From Micromonospora humi (GTDB taxonomy: Bacteria > Actinomycetota > Actinomycetes > Mycobacteriales > Micromonosporaceae): a stretch of DNA of 64,000 bases. A model generated the notes under the pieces. It saw only the letters and a list, made by a program, of their open reading frames with translations. It made no database searches and had not been told where the DNA came from. Of the stretch, positions 27,215 to 36,161 are shown piece by piece. Both the position numbers and the translations under genes were made by a program. Every line of letters starts with the position of its first letter. The stretch's first letter is position 1. The stretch lies in contig NZ_FMDM01000017.1 of the NCBI RefSeq assembly GCF_900090105.1, forward strand, positions 1 to 64,000. The letters run 5' to 3'.

Positions 27215-28698
27215 CAGTCGACCACCGGCTCGACGAGGCCGCGCTCGACCAGGTGCGCCACGATCGGGCCGGCCGCCTCGGCCAGCTCGCCGGGCGTCAC
27301 GTCGTGCGCGGCGGCGAGCAGGGCGAGCTGGTCGCGCAGCGGCAGCCGGCCGTCCGCGCCGCCGACCAGGGCGAGCACCAGCGGGTCGATCTCCTCGGAC
27401 CAGCGCAGCCCGCGCGGCGCGGCCAGGACCTGCCGGTCCACCGCCCAGCCGTCGTCGCCCATGGTGGCCTCCTGGCGCAGTTGCAGCCCGTCGGCGGCCC
27501 GGTAGCGGGCGGCGAGCAGCCCGTCGGCGTCCCGGGCGCGCAGCCAGTCCTGCCTGTCGAACCACTCGCCGATCCGGTCGCCGAGCGGCGGCTCGACCCG
27601 CTGGCGCAGGTCCTCGACCCGGACGATCGGCTGGTCGTGCCCGGCGCGGCGCAGCGACACGATGCCGAACCCGATCGCCTCCACCTTGTGCGCGTCGAAC
27701 CAGTCCAGCCACGCCTCCATCCGGTGCGGGTCGGCGCTCTCCCCGACGTCGGTGAGCCACAGGTTCACGTACGCCATCGGGTCGGCCACCTCGCGCTGGA
27801 TCACCCAGGCGTCCAGCCCGGTGCCGGCGAACCAGCCGGTGACCCGCTCCGCCCAGTCCTCGCCGGTGACGTGCACCCAGTTCGCCAGGTACTGCATGGT
27901 GCCGCCGTCGGTGAGCAGGCGCGGCGCGGCGGCGGCCAGCTCGGCGCCGATCGCGTCGCCGACCCGCCCCGAGTCGCGGTAGACGTGCGTGGTGGTACCG
28001 GGTCCGACCACGAACGGCGGATTGCTGACGACCAGGTCGAAGCGGCGCCCGGCGACCGGGGCGACCAGGTCGCCGCGGAGCAGCTCCCAGTCCTGACCGT
28101 TGAGCGCGGCGGTGGTGGCGGCGAAGCGCAGCGCCCGCTCGGAGACGTCGGTGGCGGTGACCCGGCGGGCGTGGGTGCTCAGGTGCAGCGCCTGCACCCC
28201 GGAGCCGGTGCCGAGGTCCAGCGCGGTCTCCACCGGGCGGCGTACGGCGGCGCCGATGAGGGTCTGGGTGGCCCCGCCGATGCCGAGCACGTGCTCGGCG
28301 TGCAATGGCCGGCCGGGACGGGCGCTGGCCGGCACGTCGGCGAGCACCCACCAGTCGTCGGCGTAGGGTTCCAGGTCGATGCCGGCGCGCAGGCCGTCGC
28401 CGTGCCGTTCGACGATGCCGCCGGCGAGCGCCTCGTCCACGCCCAGCGGGGCCAGCGCGGCGGCCACCACCGGTTCCGGTTCGGTCCGGTCGCAGATGAA
28501 CACCCGGATCAGGGTGGCCAGCCGGTCGCGGTCCTCGGTGGCGCGCAGCGCGGCGCGGTAGTCGTTGCGGGCCACCCCGCCGGTGGCCTGGGAGCCGAGC
28601 CGCCCGGCGATGCCGTTGGCGGTGAAGTCGGCCCGCGTCAGCGCGGTGCGCAGCGCGTCGACCCCGGCGGGGGAGAGCAGCATGTCGTGACGGTCCAC
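27214..28698 (-). CDS. Class I methyltransferase with N-terminal DUF7059-like domain
   Basis: 494 residues. An N-terminal helical domain (about 1-130) is followed by a Rossmann methyltransferase domain with motif I ALDLGTGSGVQALHLS and the NPPF motif in LVVSNPPFVVG. NPPF/NPPY is used by enzymes that methylate amide or exocyclic nitrogen atoms, such as PrmC or RlmG. The C-terminal 120 residues may form a winged helix. The substrate is unknown; a ribosomal or rRNA target fits the motif. It is transcribed with dtd, which follows at once. The start is a GTG at 28698. Confidence 0.85.
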   Translation of the reverse strand: MDRHDMLLSPAGVDALRTALTRADFTANGIAGRLGSQATGGVARNDYRAALRATEDRDRLATLIRVFICDRTEPEPVVAAALAPLGVDEALAGGIVERHGDGLRAGIDLEPYADDWWVLADVPASARPGRPLHAEHVLGIGGATQTLIGAAVRRPVETALDLGTGSGVQALHLSTHARRVTATDVSERALRFAATTAALNGQDWELLRGDLVAPVAGRRFDLVVSNPPFVVGPGTTTHVYRDSGRVGDAIGAELAAAAPRLLTDGGTMQYLANWVHVTGEDWAERVTGWFAGTGLDAWVIQREVADPMAYVNLWLTDVGESADPHRMEAWLDWFDAHKVEAIGFGIVSLRRAGHDQPIVRVEDLRQRVEPPLGDRIGEWFDRQDWLRARDADGLLAARYRAADGLQLRQEATMGDDGWAVDRQVLAAPRGLRWSEEIDPLVLALVGGADGRLPLRDQLALLAAAHDVTPGELAEAAGPIVAHLVERGLVEPVVD

Positions 28699-28881
28699 GT
28701 GGCCATCCTGCCTCGACGGCCGCCCGGCGCGGCGCGCACCCGCCGGATCGCCGGCGGTCGACGGTATTACCCGGCAACTATCTCTTTCATGAGCATCGAT
28801 GTGTGGTTAGCATTCCTGCCAACATCCGTCGATGGGCGGCCCGCCGGCCACGAACCGGCCCGCCCGGTAGGGAGCCAGACG

Positions 28882-30100
<1,219 letters not shown>

Positions 30101-30102
<2 letters not shown>

Positions 30103-30157
30103 CCCGCGTTTCGGGTCACGCGGCCCGGTGGACCCGTGGGAGTCCGCCGGGCCGCGT
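30101..30157 (+). terminator. Terminator of the subtilase gene
   Basis: Two hairpins follow the stop: GACCCG/CGGGTC (30101-30117) and an 11-bp stem ACGCGGCCCGG (30118-30128) with CCGGGCCGCGT (30147-30157). Confidence 0.65.
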
Positions 30158-30213
30158 CGTGCGCGTCGGGGAGTCGGCGGCGGGACCGGCGCCCGGGGCG
30201 GCAGGATGGGGAC

Positions 30214-30789
30214 ATGACGCTCTCCCTGCCCATCGACCCGCAGGCCAACGAGCTGCTGACGCGCAGCCCGCTGGCCCTGCTCCTCGGCATGGTGCTGGAC
30301 CAGCAGGTGCCGATGGAGAAGGCGTTCTCCTCGCCGCACGTGCTGGCGCAGCGGCTCGGCCACGAGCCGGACGCCCGGGAGCTGGCCGGGTACGACCCGG
30401 AGGCGCTGGTGGAGCTGTTCGCCCGGCCGCCGGCGCTGCACCGCTTCCCGAAGGCGATGGCGGCCCGGGTGCAGGAGGTCTGCCGGGCGCTGGTGGAGCG
30501 CTACGACGGCGACCCGGCCCGGCTCTGGTCCGAGGCGTCCGACGGCGGTGAGCTGCTGCGCCGGGTCGGTGAGTTGCCGGGCTTCGGCCGGCAGAAGGCG
30601 CAGATCTTCGTCGCGCTGCTGGGCAAGCGCTTCGGCGTGACCCCGGCGGGCTGGCGCGAGGCGGCCGGGAGCTACGGCGACGCGGACGCGTACCGGTCGG
30701 TGGCCGACGTGACCGACCCGGACTCGCTGCGTCGGGTGCGCGAGTTCAAGCAGCGGACGAAGGCGGAGGCGAAGGCCGCGAAGGGGTGA
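30214..30789 (+). CDS. HhH-GPD-type base excision repair protein
   Basis: 191 residues of a helix-hairpin-helix DNA glycosylase-like family widespread in actinobacteria. LLLGMVLDQQVPMEKAF matches the GPD-superfamily start, and ELPGFGRQKAQIFVALLGKRFG is the HhH motif. It lacks an evident Fe-S cluster, and the damaged base it removes is not known. The start is an ATG at 30214. The C-terminal Lys/Ala tail overlaps the start of the LtrA gene by 4 bp (GTGA). Confidence 0.85.
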   Translation: MTLSLPIDPQANELLTRSPLALLLGMVLDQQVPMEKAFSSPHVLAQRLGHEPDARELAGYDPEALVELFARPPALHRFPKAMAARVQEVCRALVERYDGDPARLWSEASDGGELLRRVGELPGFGRQKAQIFVALLGKRFGVTPAGWREAAGSYGDADAYRSVADVTDPDSLRRVREFKQRTKAEAKAAKG

Positions 30790-32012
30790 CCGGGCAGCGG
30801 GGCGGGGCGCTGCTGCGCACCACGTCCAGCGCCGAGCGCGCCACGTTCCTGGAGCTCTTCTTCGACCTGGTCTTCGTCTTCGCGCTGACCCGGGTGTCCC
30901 AGCGCCTGGTGGCCGATGTCGACGGCGCGCAGATGACGACCGGCGTCCTCCGGACGCTGCTGCTCTTCCTGGTGCTCTGGCACGTCTGGACCATCACCAC
31001 CTGGGTGACCAGCCGGTACGAGCCGGAGCGGGTGGTCATCCAGGCGGTCGTGGTCGGCGTCATGTTCGGCAGCCTGGTGCTCGGGGTGACGCTGCCGCGC
31101 GCGCTGGAGGAGCGGGCGCTGGCGTTCGCGCTCGCGTACGTGGTGATCATGGTCGGGCGTCCGCTGGTCCTGGTGGTGGCGTTGCGCGGGCATCCGCGGC
31201 GGATGGTGCCGGTGCGGCTGACCGGCTGGGCCGCGGCGACCGCCCCGCTCTGGCTGGTCGGCGCGCTGGTGCCCGACCTGCGCCTGCCGCTCTGGGTGGC
31301 GGCGTTGGCGGCCGACTATCTGGGCGCCTTCCTGGGCTGGCCGCTGCCCCGGATCGGTCCGTCCCGCATCCGGAGCTGGCTGGTCGCCGGGGAACACCTG
31401 GCCGAGCGCTACCAGCAGATCTTCCTCATCGCGCTGGGCGAGTCGATCCTGGTGATCGGCGTGTCCTACAGCGGGGAACGGTTCTCCGGCCGGTCGGCCG
31501 CCGCGTTCGCGCTCGCGTTCGGTGTCACCGCGCTGCTCTGGCGGCTCTACTTCCACCGGGCCGGGCACCTGCTCGCGGAGGCGCTGCGGCTGGCCGGCAC
31601 GCCGGGGCGGCTGGCCGAGTCGGCCGCGCGGACCCACCTGTTCATGGTGCTCGGCGTGCTCACCGCCGCGGTCGGCTACGAGCTGGTCATCGCCCACCCG
31701 CACGAGGACGCCGACCCGCGCTGGCTGGTCTTCGTGGTGGGCGGCCCGGCGCTGTTCCTGGCCGCCCGGTCCCGCTTCGAGTACGAGATCTTCGGCCGGG
31801 TGTCCCGCTCCCGGCTGATCGGCCTGGCGGCGCTGGTGCTGGTCGCGCCGGTGCTGACGACCGGGCCGGCGGTCCTGGCGCTCGGTGTGGTGGCCGGGGT
31901 GCTGGCGCTCGTCGCGCTCGCCGACGCGCGGCGGGCCCAGGGCGCGCCACCGGAGTCCTCCGCGTCGCCGGTCGGGCGGGAGGCGCTCGGCGAGGCCGGC
32001 CCCGAGGCCTGA
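30786..32012 (+). CDS. Low temperature requirement A (LtrA)-like membrane protein
   Basis: 408 residues with roughly ten to twelve membrane segments. ATFLELFFDLVFVFALTRVSQ at the start and GEHLAERYQQIFLIALGESIL in the middle are LtrA-family signatures. The transport or catalytic role of LtrA proteins is unknown; the name comes from a Listeria cold-growth mutant. The start is a GTG overlapping the glycosylase gene by 4 bp, so the two are coupled even though no shared function is obvious. Confidence 0.9.
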   Translation: MTGQRGGALLRTTSSAERATFLELFFDLVFVFALTRVSQRLVADVDGAQMTTGVLRTLLLFLVLWHVWTITTWVTSRYEPERVVIQAVVVGVMFGSLVLGVTLPRALEERALAFALAYVVIMVGRPLVLVVALRGHPRRMVPVRLTGWAAATAPLWLVGALVPDLRLPLWVAALAADYLGAFLGWPLPRIGPSRIRSWLVAGEHLAERYQQIFLIALGESILVIGVSYSGERFSGRSAAAFALAFGVTALLWRLYFHRAGHLLAEALRLAGTPGRLAESAARTHLFMVLGVLTAAVGYELVIAHPHEDADPRWLVFVVGGPALFLAARSRFEYEIFGRVSRSRLIGLAALVLVAPVLTTGPAVLALGVVAGVLALVALADARRAQGAPPESSASPVGREALGEAGPEA

Positions 32013-32016
32013 GCGC

Positions 32017-32328
32017 TCAGGCGGCGGTCGGGCGGGACAGCGAGGCCAGCGCGCGCCGCACGTCGGCCAGCGAGACCGTGGCCGAGTCGTCCAGGTCGGC
32101 GAGGCCGGCCTCGATCCACTGCCGCATCAGCGTGGTCACCCCGATGCCGCGCGCCTCGGCGGCGGCCCGGACCCGGTCGTAGGTCTCCAGCGGAAGCCGG
32201 ACCGACCGGCTGACCATCGGCACGTCGGTGTCGGGGGTGGGCAGTTGCGCCGGCGGCGTCTCGTCGATCAGGTCGGCGAACGCGTCGCCGCCGCCGTGGA
32301 ACCGCTTGGTCGCCTCGTCACGGTGCAT
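32017..32328 (-). CDS. Ribbon-helix-helix antitoxin-like protein (BrnA-like)
   Basis: 103 residues. The centre, SRSVRLPLETYDRVRAAAEARG followed by IGVTTLMRQWIEAGL, reads as a ribbon-helix-helix DNA-binding domain (beta strand, two helices). The N-terminus is acidic and Pro-rich, a plausible toxin-binding part. Its start overlaps the end of the upstream BrnT-like gene by 11 bp. Toxin-first order with an RHH antitoxin is that of brnTA modules. Assignment rests on context and pattern, so moderate confidence. Confidence 0.65.
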   Translation of the reverse strand: MHRDEATKRFHGGGDAFADLIDETPPAQLPTPDTDVPMVSRSVRLPLETYDRVRAAAEARGIGVTTLMRQWIEAGLADLDDSATVSLADVRRALASLSRPTAA

Positions 32329-32629
32329 CGTGACCGCCTCCTCGTCGGCGTGACCTCCGCACCGCCTCGTCGTAGCGCTTGGCCTCGACGTCGCTCAGCT
32401 CGCGGGCGGAGAGGATGTCCCAGTCGTTGTCGGTGCCGTCGGCCTCGGCCAGCAGCACGGCGAGCCGCCGGCCGCGGTGGTCGGTGGCGTAGACCACCAT
32501 GACGTCGTCACCGAGGTGCCGGATGACCCGGCGGTTGCTGTGCAGGGCCTCCCAGACTTCCCCGGGCGTGACGTCGTAGACCCGCAGGTTGGCCAGCGCC
32601 TCGTCGGTGAAGCTGAACCGGTTGGCCAC
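32318..32629 (-). CDS. BrnT-like toxin candidate
   Basis: 103 residues. RRVIRHLGDDVMVVYATDHRGRRLAVLL followed by WDILSARELSDVEAKRYDEA resembles the BrnT/RelE-like layout, in which a central sheet is followed by the S-A-R-x-x-x-x-x-E-x-x-x-Y helix. BrnT is a ribonuclease that inhibits translation. The predicted start is a GTG at 32629 with only a weak ribosome binding site. The partner antitoxin gene overlaps its 3' end. A toxic function is inferred, not shown. Confidence 0.62.
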   Translation of the reverse strand: MANRFSFTDEALANLRVYDVTPGEVWEALHSNRRVIRHLGDDVMVVYATDHRGRRLAVLLAEADGTDNDWDILSARELSDVEAKRYDEAVRRSRRRGGGHDAP

Positions 32630-32727
32630 ACTCCGGAGCGTACCACGGGCGTAACACGTGGACCGATTGTCGCCGATCGTCCGGGTGGAGTGACAGGATG
32701 GGCGTATCCCCTCGTAGGAGGTCCGTG

Positions 32728-33084
32728 GTGAAGCATCAGGCCTACCAGCCGATCCTGATCACCGACGCCTCGCGCAGCCAGGACGACCAGCTCAGCAGCC
32801 GGCAGAAGCGTTACGTGCTGATGATGGGCATCCGTGTCGCCTGCCTGGTCGTGGGCGCGATCCTGGTCGGCGTCCAGGCCCCGCTGCTGTGGCTGTGGTT
32901 GTCGCTGTGTGCGCTCGGCATGGCGATCATCCCGTGGCTCGCGGTGCTGCTGGCGAACGACCGCCCGCCCAAGGAGGAGCACCGCCTGGCCAACCGGTTC
33001 CAGCCCCGCGCCCGCGACGAGACCCCGCCGATGGCGCTGTCCGCCGAGGAACGCCCGCACAAGGTCATCGACGCCGAGCCCTGA
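32728..33084 (+). CDS. DUF3099 membrane protein
   Basis: 118 residues. Start MKHQAYQPILITDASRSQDDQ, then two membrane helices (about 33-53 and 55-76) and a cytoplasmic Pro-rich tail with RFQPRA. The ITDA..S motif before two helices is the DUF3099 pattern. Of the two adjacent GTG codons, 32728 is chosen because AGGAGG ends 6 bp before it. Function unknown. Confidence 0.87.
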   Translation: MKHQAYQPILITDASRSQDDQLSSRQKRYVLMMGIRVACLVVGAILVGVQAPLLWLWLSLCALGMAIIPWLAVLLANDRPPKEEHRLANRFQPRARDETPPMALSAEERPHKVIDAEP

Positions 33085-33093
33085 CCCCGAGCA

Positions 33094-33116
33094 CTCTCCG
33101 TGACGCGCGCGGAGAG
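33094..33116 (+). terminator. Terminator of the DUF3099 gene
   Basis: CTCTCCG and CGGAGAG around a 9-nt loop, 9 bp after the stop. Confidence 0.65.
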
Positions 33117-33134
33117 CGGTCCGGGAAAAGTCCC

Positions 33135-33170
33135 TATGACTGTCGGTCATATTTATGACTCACAGTCATA
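33135..33170. repeat. Tandem palindrome, copy B (17+2+17 bp)
   Basis: TATGACTGTCGGTCATA (33135-33151), TT, then TATGACTCACAGTCATA (33154-33170). The second is a perfect 7-3-7 palindrome. The whole also forms an outer inverted repeat CTATGACTG/CAGTCATAG. GGCGCGACACGCC follows 27 bp on (33198-33210). It lies in the convergent DUF3099/psuK spacer between two terminators, so it is unlikely to control either neighbour. See copy A at 4381-4416. Confidence 0.85.
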
Positions 33171-33224
33171 GCGCGGAAAAAGCAGTGCCTCGTCCCCGGC
33201 GCGACACGCCGGCAGCGGGGGGGC

Positions 33225-33258
33225 GAGGGCCGGGCCGGCGTGGCACCGGCCGGCCCTC
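33225..33258 (-). terminator. Terminator of psuG-psuK
   Basis: A GAGGGCCGG/CCGGCCCTC stem with an inner CCGG/CCGG pair, beginning 7 bp beyond the psuK stop. Confidence 0.65.
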
Positions 33259-33265
33259 CACCGGG

Positions 33266-34162
33266 TCAGGCTTCCGGGCGGGCCCCCACCCGGGTCACGG
33301 CAAGCGCGCCCAGGTCGCCGGCCCGGGCCAGCGCCGCGCCGGGCGAGGCGCCGGTCAGCCAGGCGGTGAGCAGGCCGGCGGCGAACGCGTCCCCCGCGCC
33401 GGTGACGTCGACCACGGCCACCCCGGGCGCCGGGGCGGCCTCCACCCGGCCGCCGCGCTCCACCCAGACCGCCCCGGCCGCGCCGCGTTTGACCACCACC
33501 CGGTGCGCCACCGAGGTCAGCGCCCGGGCCTGCGCCGCCGGGTCCAGGCCGCCGGCCAGCACCGTCGCCTCGTCCGTGTTGACCAGCAGCAGGTCGACGT
33601 CGCGTACCCAGGTCAGGAACGCCCCGCCGACGCGCCGCAACGGCGCCGCGGAGGCCGCGTCGACGCTCACCGTCAGCCCGCGTTCGCGGGCGGCGGCCAG
33701 CGCCCGCAGGCCCGCGCCGCGCGACCCGACGTCCAACAGGGTGTACGCGGACAGGTGCAGGTGCCCGGCGTCGGGCGCCCCGGCCAGCGCGGCGTCCACG
33801 TGGCGCGCGGTCAGCCGCAGGTTCGCGCCCCGCTGGCTGACCATGGTGCGCTCCCCGTCGTGGGTGAGCACGATCACCGTGCCGGTCGGGTAGCCCTCGT
33901 GCCGTTCCACCGCACAGTCCACGCCGATCCGGGTCAGCTCGGCCACCCGTTCCCGGCCGGTCTCGTCGTCGCCCACCGCGGCCACCAGCGTCACGGCCGC
34001 GCCCTGCCCGGCGAGCCAGGCCGCGGTGTTGGCCGCCTGCCCGCCACCGCTGAACCGGATGCCGGCCGCGGTGTCCGAGCCGGTCGCGAGCGGCCCGGAC
34101 AGCATGGCCACCACGTCGGTGATCACGTCGCCGACCACGACGACGCGCGGCGCCGCGCTCAC
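33266..34162 (-). CDS. psuK: PfkB-family kinase, probable pseudouridine kinase
   Basis: 298 residues, ribokinase fold. It starts with VVVVGDVITDVVA, has the FSGGGQAANTAAWLA substrate loop, and ends with the PfkB signature VDVTGAGDAFAAGLL whose Asp is the catalytic base. From sequence alone any nucleoside or sugar is possible. The 4-bp overlap (GTGA) with the pseudouridine-5'-phosphate glycosidase gene makes pseudouridine the likely substrate: PsuK phosphorylates it and PsuG cleaves the product. The start is a GTG at 34162. Confidence 0.85.
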   Translation of the reverse strand: MSAAPRVVVVGDVITDVVAMLSGPLATGSDTAAGIRFSGGGQAANTAAWLAGQGAAVTLVAAVGDDETGRERVAELTRIGVDCAVERHEGYPTGTVIVLTHDGERTMVSQRGANLRLTARHVDAALAGAPDAGHLHLSAYTLLDVGSRGAGLRALAAARERGLTVSVDAASAAPLRRVGGAFLTWVRDVDLLLVNTDEATVLAGGLDPAAQARALTSVAHRVVVKRGAAGAVWVERGGRVEAAPAPGVAVVDVTGAGDAFAAGLLTAWLTGASPGAALARAGDLGALAVTRVGARPEA

Positions 34163-35091
34163 GGGGTGCCGGCGCGCAGGCCGGCCGCGGCGACCGCGAT
34201 CCGCGCCGCCAGGTCGGCGTTGCGCAGGATGATCCGGACGTTCACCGCCAGGCTGGCGCCCTCGGTGGCGGCGTGGAAGTGGGCCAGCAGGAACGGGGTC
34301 ACCGCCTTGCCGGTGATGCCCTCGCGGGCCAGTGCGGCCAACCCGTCGGCCAGGGTGCGGTCGTGCAGCGCCGGATCGAGCTGCTCGTCGGCCGGCAGCG
34401 GGTTGGCCACGATCAGCGCGCCCCGGTGCACGCCCTGCGCGGCCCGGGCGGCCAGCACGTCGGCCACCCGTTCCGGCGAGTCCACCGACCAGTCCAGGTC
34501 GAAACCGGCGTCGGTCAGATAGAACCCGGGGAACCGGCGGGTGCGGTAGCCCACCACGCCCACCCCCAGCGTCTCCAGCCGCTCCAGCGTGGCGCCGACG
34601 TCGAGGATCGACTTCACCCCGGCGCAGACCACCGCGATCGGGGTCCGGGCCAGCGTGACCAGGTCGGCCGACTCGTCGAACGTCTGCGCCGCCTCCCGGT
34701 GCACCCCGCCGAGCCCGCCGGTGGCGAACACCGGAATGCCGGCCGCCGCCGCCACCGCGCTGGTGGCCGCGACAGTGGTGGCCCCGTCCGCGCCGGTGGC
34801 CGCCGCCGGAGCCAGGTCGCGGACCGAGAGCTTGCTCACGCCGTCGACCGTGGCGAGCCGGGTCAACTGGGCGTCGTCCAACCCCACCCGCAGCTCACCG
34901 GCGACCATGCCGACGGTGGCCGGCACCGCGCCCGCGTCCCGGACCGCCTGCTCGATCTGCCGCGCCACGCGCAGATTGTCCGGCCGGGGGAGGCCGTGCG
35001 AGACGATGGTGCTCTCCAGCGCCACGACCGGACGGCCGTCCCGCAGGGCGTCGGCCACCTCACCACCGAGGCTGATGCGAAAGTTGGTCAC
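34159..35091 (-). CDS. psuG: Pseudouridine-5'-phosphate glycosidase
   Basis: Splits pseudouridine 5'-phosphate into uracil and ribose 5-phosphate through a Lys ring-opening mechanism with Mn2+. The 310-residue protein has VVALESTIVSHGLPRPDN at the N-terminus, KLSVRDLA with the catalytic Lys, and FATGGLGGVHREAAQTFDES, all typical of PsuG. The start is taken as the GTG at 35091 (VTNFRISLGGEV), though its ribosome binding site is poor. It forms a two-gene operon with psuK for salvage of pseudouridine from RNA turnover. Confidence 0.94.
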   Translation of the reverse strand: MTNFRISLGGEVADALRDGRPVVALESTIVSHGLPRPDNLRVARQIEQAVRDAGAVPATVGMVAGELRVGLDDAQLTRLATVDGVSKLSVRDLAPAAATGADGATTVAATSAVAAAAGIPVFATGGLGGVHREAAQTFDESADLVTLARTPIAVVCAGVKSILDVGATLERLETLGVGVVGYRTRRFPGFYLTDAGFDLDWSVDSPERVADVLAARAAQGVHRGALIVANPLPADEQLDPALHDRTLADGLAALAREGITGKAVTPFLLAHFHAATEGASLAVNVRIILRNADLAARIAVAAAGLRAGTP

Positions 35092-35178
35092 TTCCGTTAC
35101 GTTACGGGCCGCCCGCCGGGAGGGCTGTGGTGGACCCGACCCGGCCGGCCTGCGAAACTGGAAAGCCGGAGGTGGGAC

Positions 35179-35397
35179 GTGAGCACTGAGATTCTCGAAC
35201 GCCCGGAGCAGAAGGACGCCGACACCGGCCCCGAGATGTTCCACTACGTGCGTAAGGACAAGATCGCCGAGAGCGCGGTCATGGGCACGTACGTCATCGC
35301 GCTGTGCGGGGAGACCTTCCCGGTGACCAAGGCCGCCAAGCCCGGTTCCCCGGTCTGCCCGAAGTGCAAGGAGATCTACGAGTCCTGGGGCGAGTGA
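35179..35397 (+). CDS. DUF3039 small zinc-ribbon-like protein
   Basis: 72 residues. HYVRKDKIAESAVMGTYVIALCGE followed by VCPKCKEIYESW matches the actinobacterial DUF3039 family, with C-x2-C plus an earlier Cys as probable metal ligands. Function unknown. The GTG at 35179 follows CCGGAGG. Confidence 0.9.
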   Translation: MSTEILERPEQKDADTGPEMFHYVRKDKIAESAVMGTYVIALCGETFPVTKAAKPGSPVCPKCKEIYESWGE

Positions 35398-35437
35398 TCG
35401 CGGGCGGCTCCGCCGCCCGCCCACGTAACCTGCGGCG

Positions 35438-36058
35438 GTGACCACCTCCACCGCCCTGCTCCTCGCCGACCTGACCGGCGTGGCGGTCTTCGCCGCCTCC
35501 GGCGCCTCCGCGGCGGTCGCCAAACGGCTCGACCTGTTCGGGGTGGTCTTCGTCGGCGTGGTCGCCGCCCTCGGCGGCGGCATCTTCCGCGACCTGGTCA
35601 TCGACGAGGTGCCCCCGCTGGCGTTCGCCGACTGGCGCTACGCGGTCACCGCCGCGGTCACCGCCGCCGCGGTGTTCCGGCTGCATCCCCAGCTCGCCCG
35701 ACTCCGCACCACGGTGCTGGTGCTCGACGCGGCCGGGCTGGCGCTGTTCACCGTCACCGGCACGCTCAAGGCGCTCGACGCGCACGTGCCGGCGGTCGGC
35801 GCCTGCATGATCGGCATGCTCACCGCGATCGGCGGCGGGCTCGGCCGGGACCTGCTCACCGGCGAGATCCCGGTGGTGCTGCGCCGGGAGATCTACGCCG
35901 TGGCCGCGCTCGCCGGCTCCGTCGTGGTGGCGCTGCTGTCGACGTACGGGCGGGCCACCACCGTGCCGCTGACCGGCGCGGCGGTCTTCGTCTTCGGGCT
36001 GCGCCTGATCTCGCTGCGCCGGCGCTGGTCCGCCCCGGTGCCGACGGTGCGGATGTGA
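35438..36058 (+). CDS. TRIC/YicG (UPF0126) family membrane channel
   Basis: 206 residues, six or seven membrane segments in two related halves. Each half has a Gly-rich motif followed by a charged pair: VVAALGGGIFRDLVIDEVPP in the first and MLTAIGGGLGRDLLTGEIP in the second. This is the duplicated pore motif of trimeric intracellular cation channels, which conduct K+. The start is a GTG at 35438. Confidence 0.9.
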   Translation: MTTSTALLLADLTGVAVFAASGASAAVAKRLDLFGVVFVGVVAALGGGIFRDLVIDEVPPLAFADWRYAVTAAVTAAAVFRLHPQLARLRTTVLVLDAAGLALFTVTGTLKALDAHVPAVGACMIGMLTAIGGGLGRDLLTGEIPVVLRREIYAVAALAGSVVVALLSTYGRATTVPLTGAAVFVFGLRLISLRRRWSAPVPTVRM

Positions 36059-36161
36059 CCAGCGTGGCGTCGGGTGGGGCGGCACGCCCCCGCTGGTTAT
36101 GCTGGGTCGGCCTTCGCGGCACCGGATGCGCGAGGGTCTTTTCATGGGGAGAGGAGCACGC

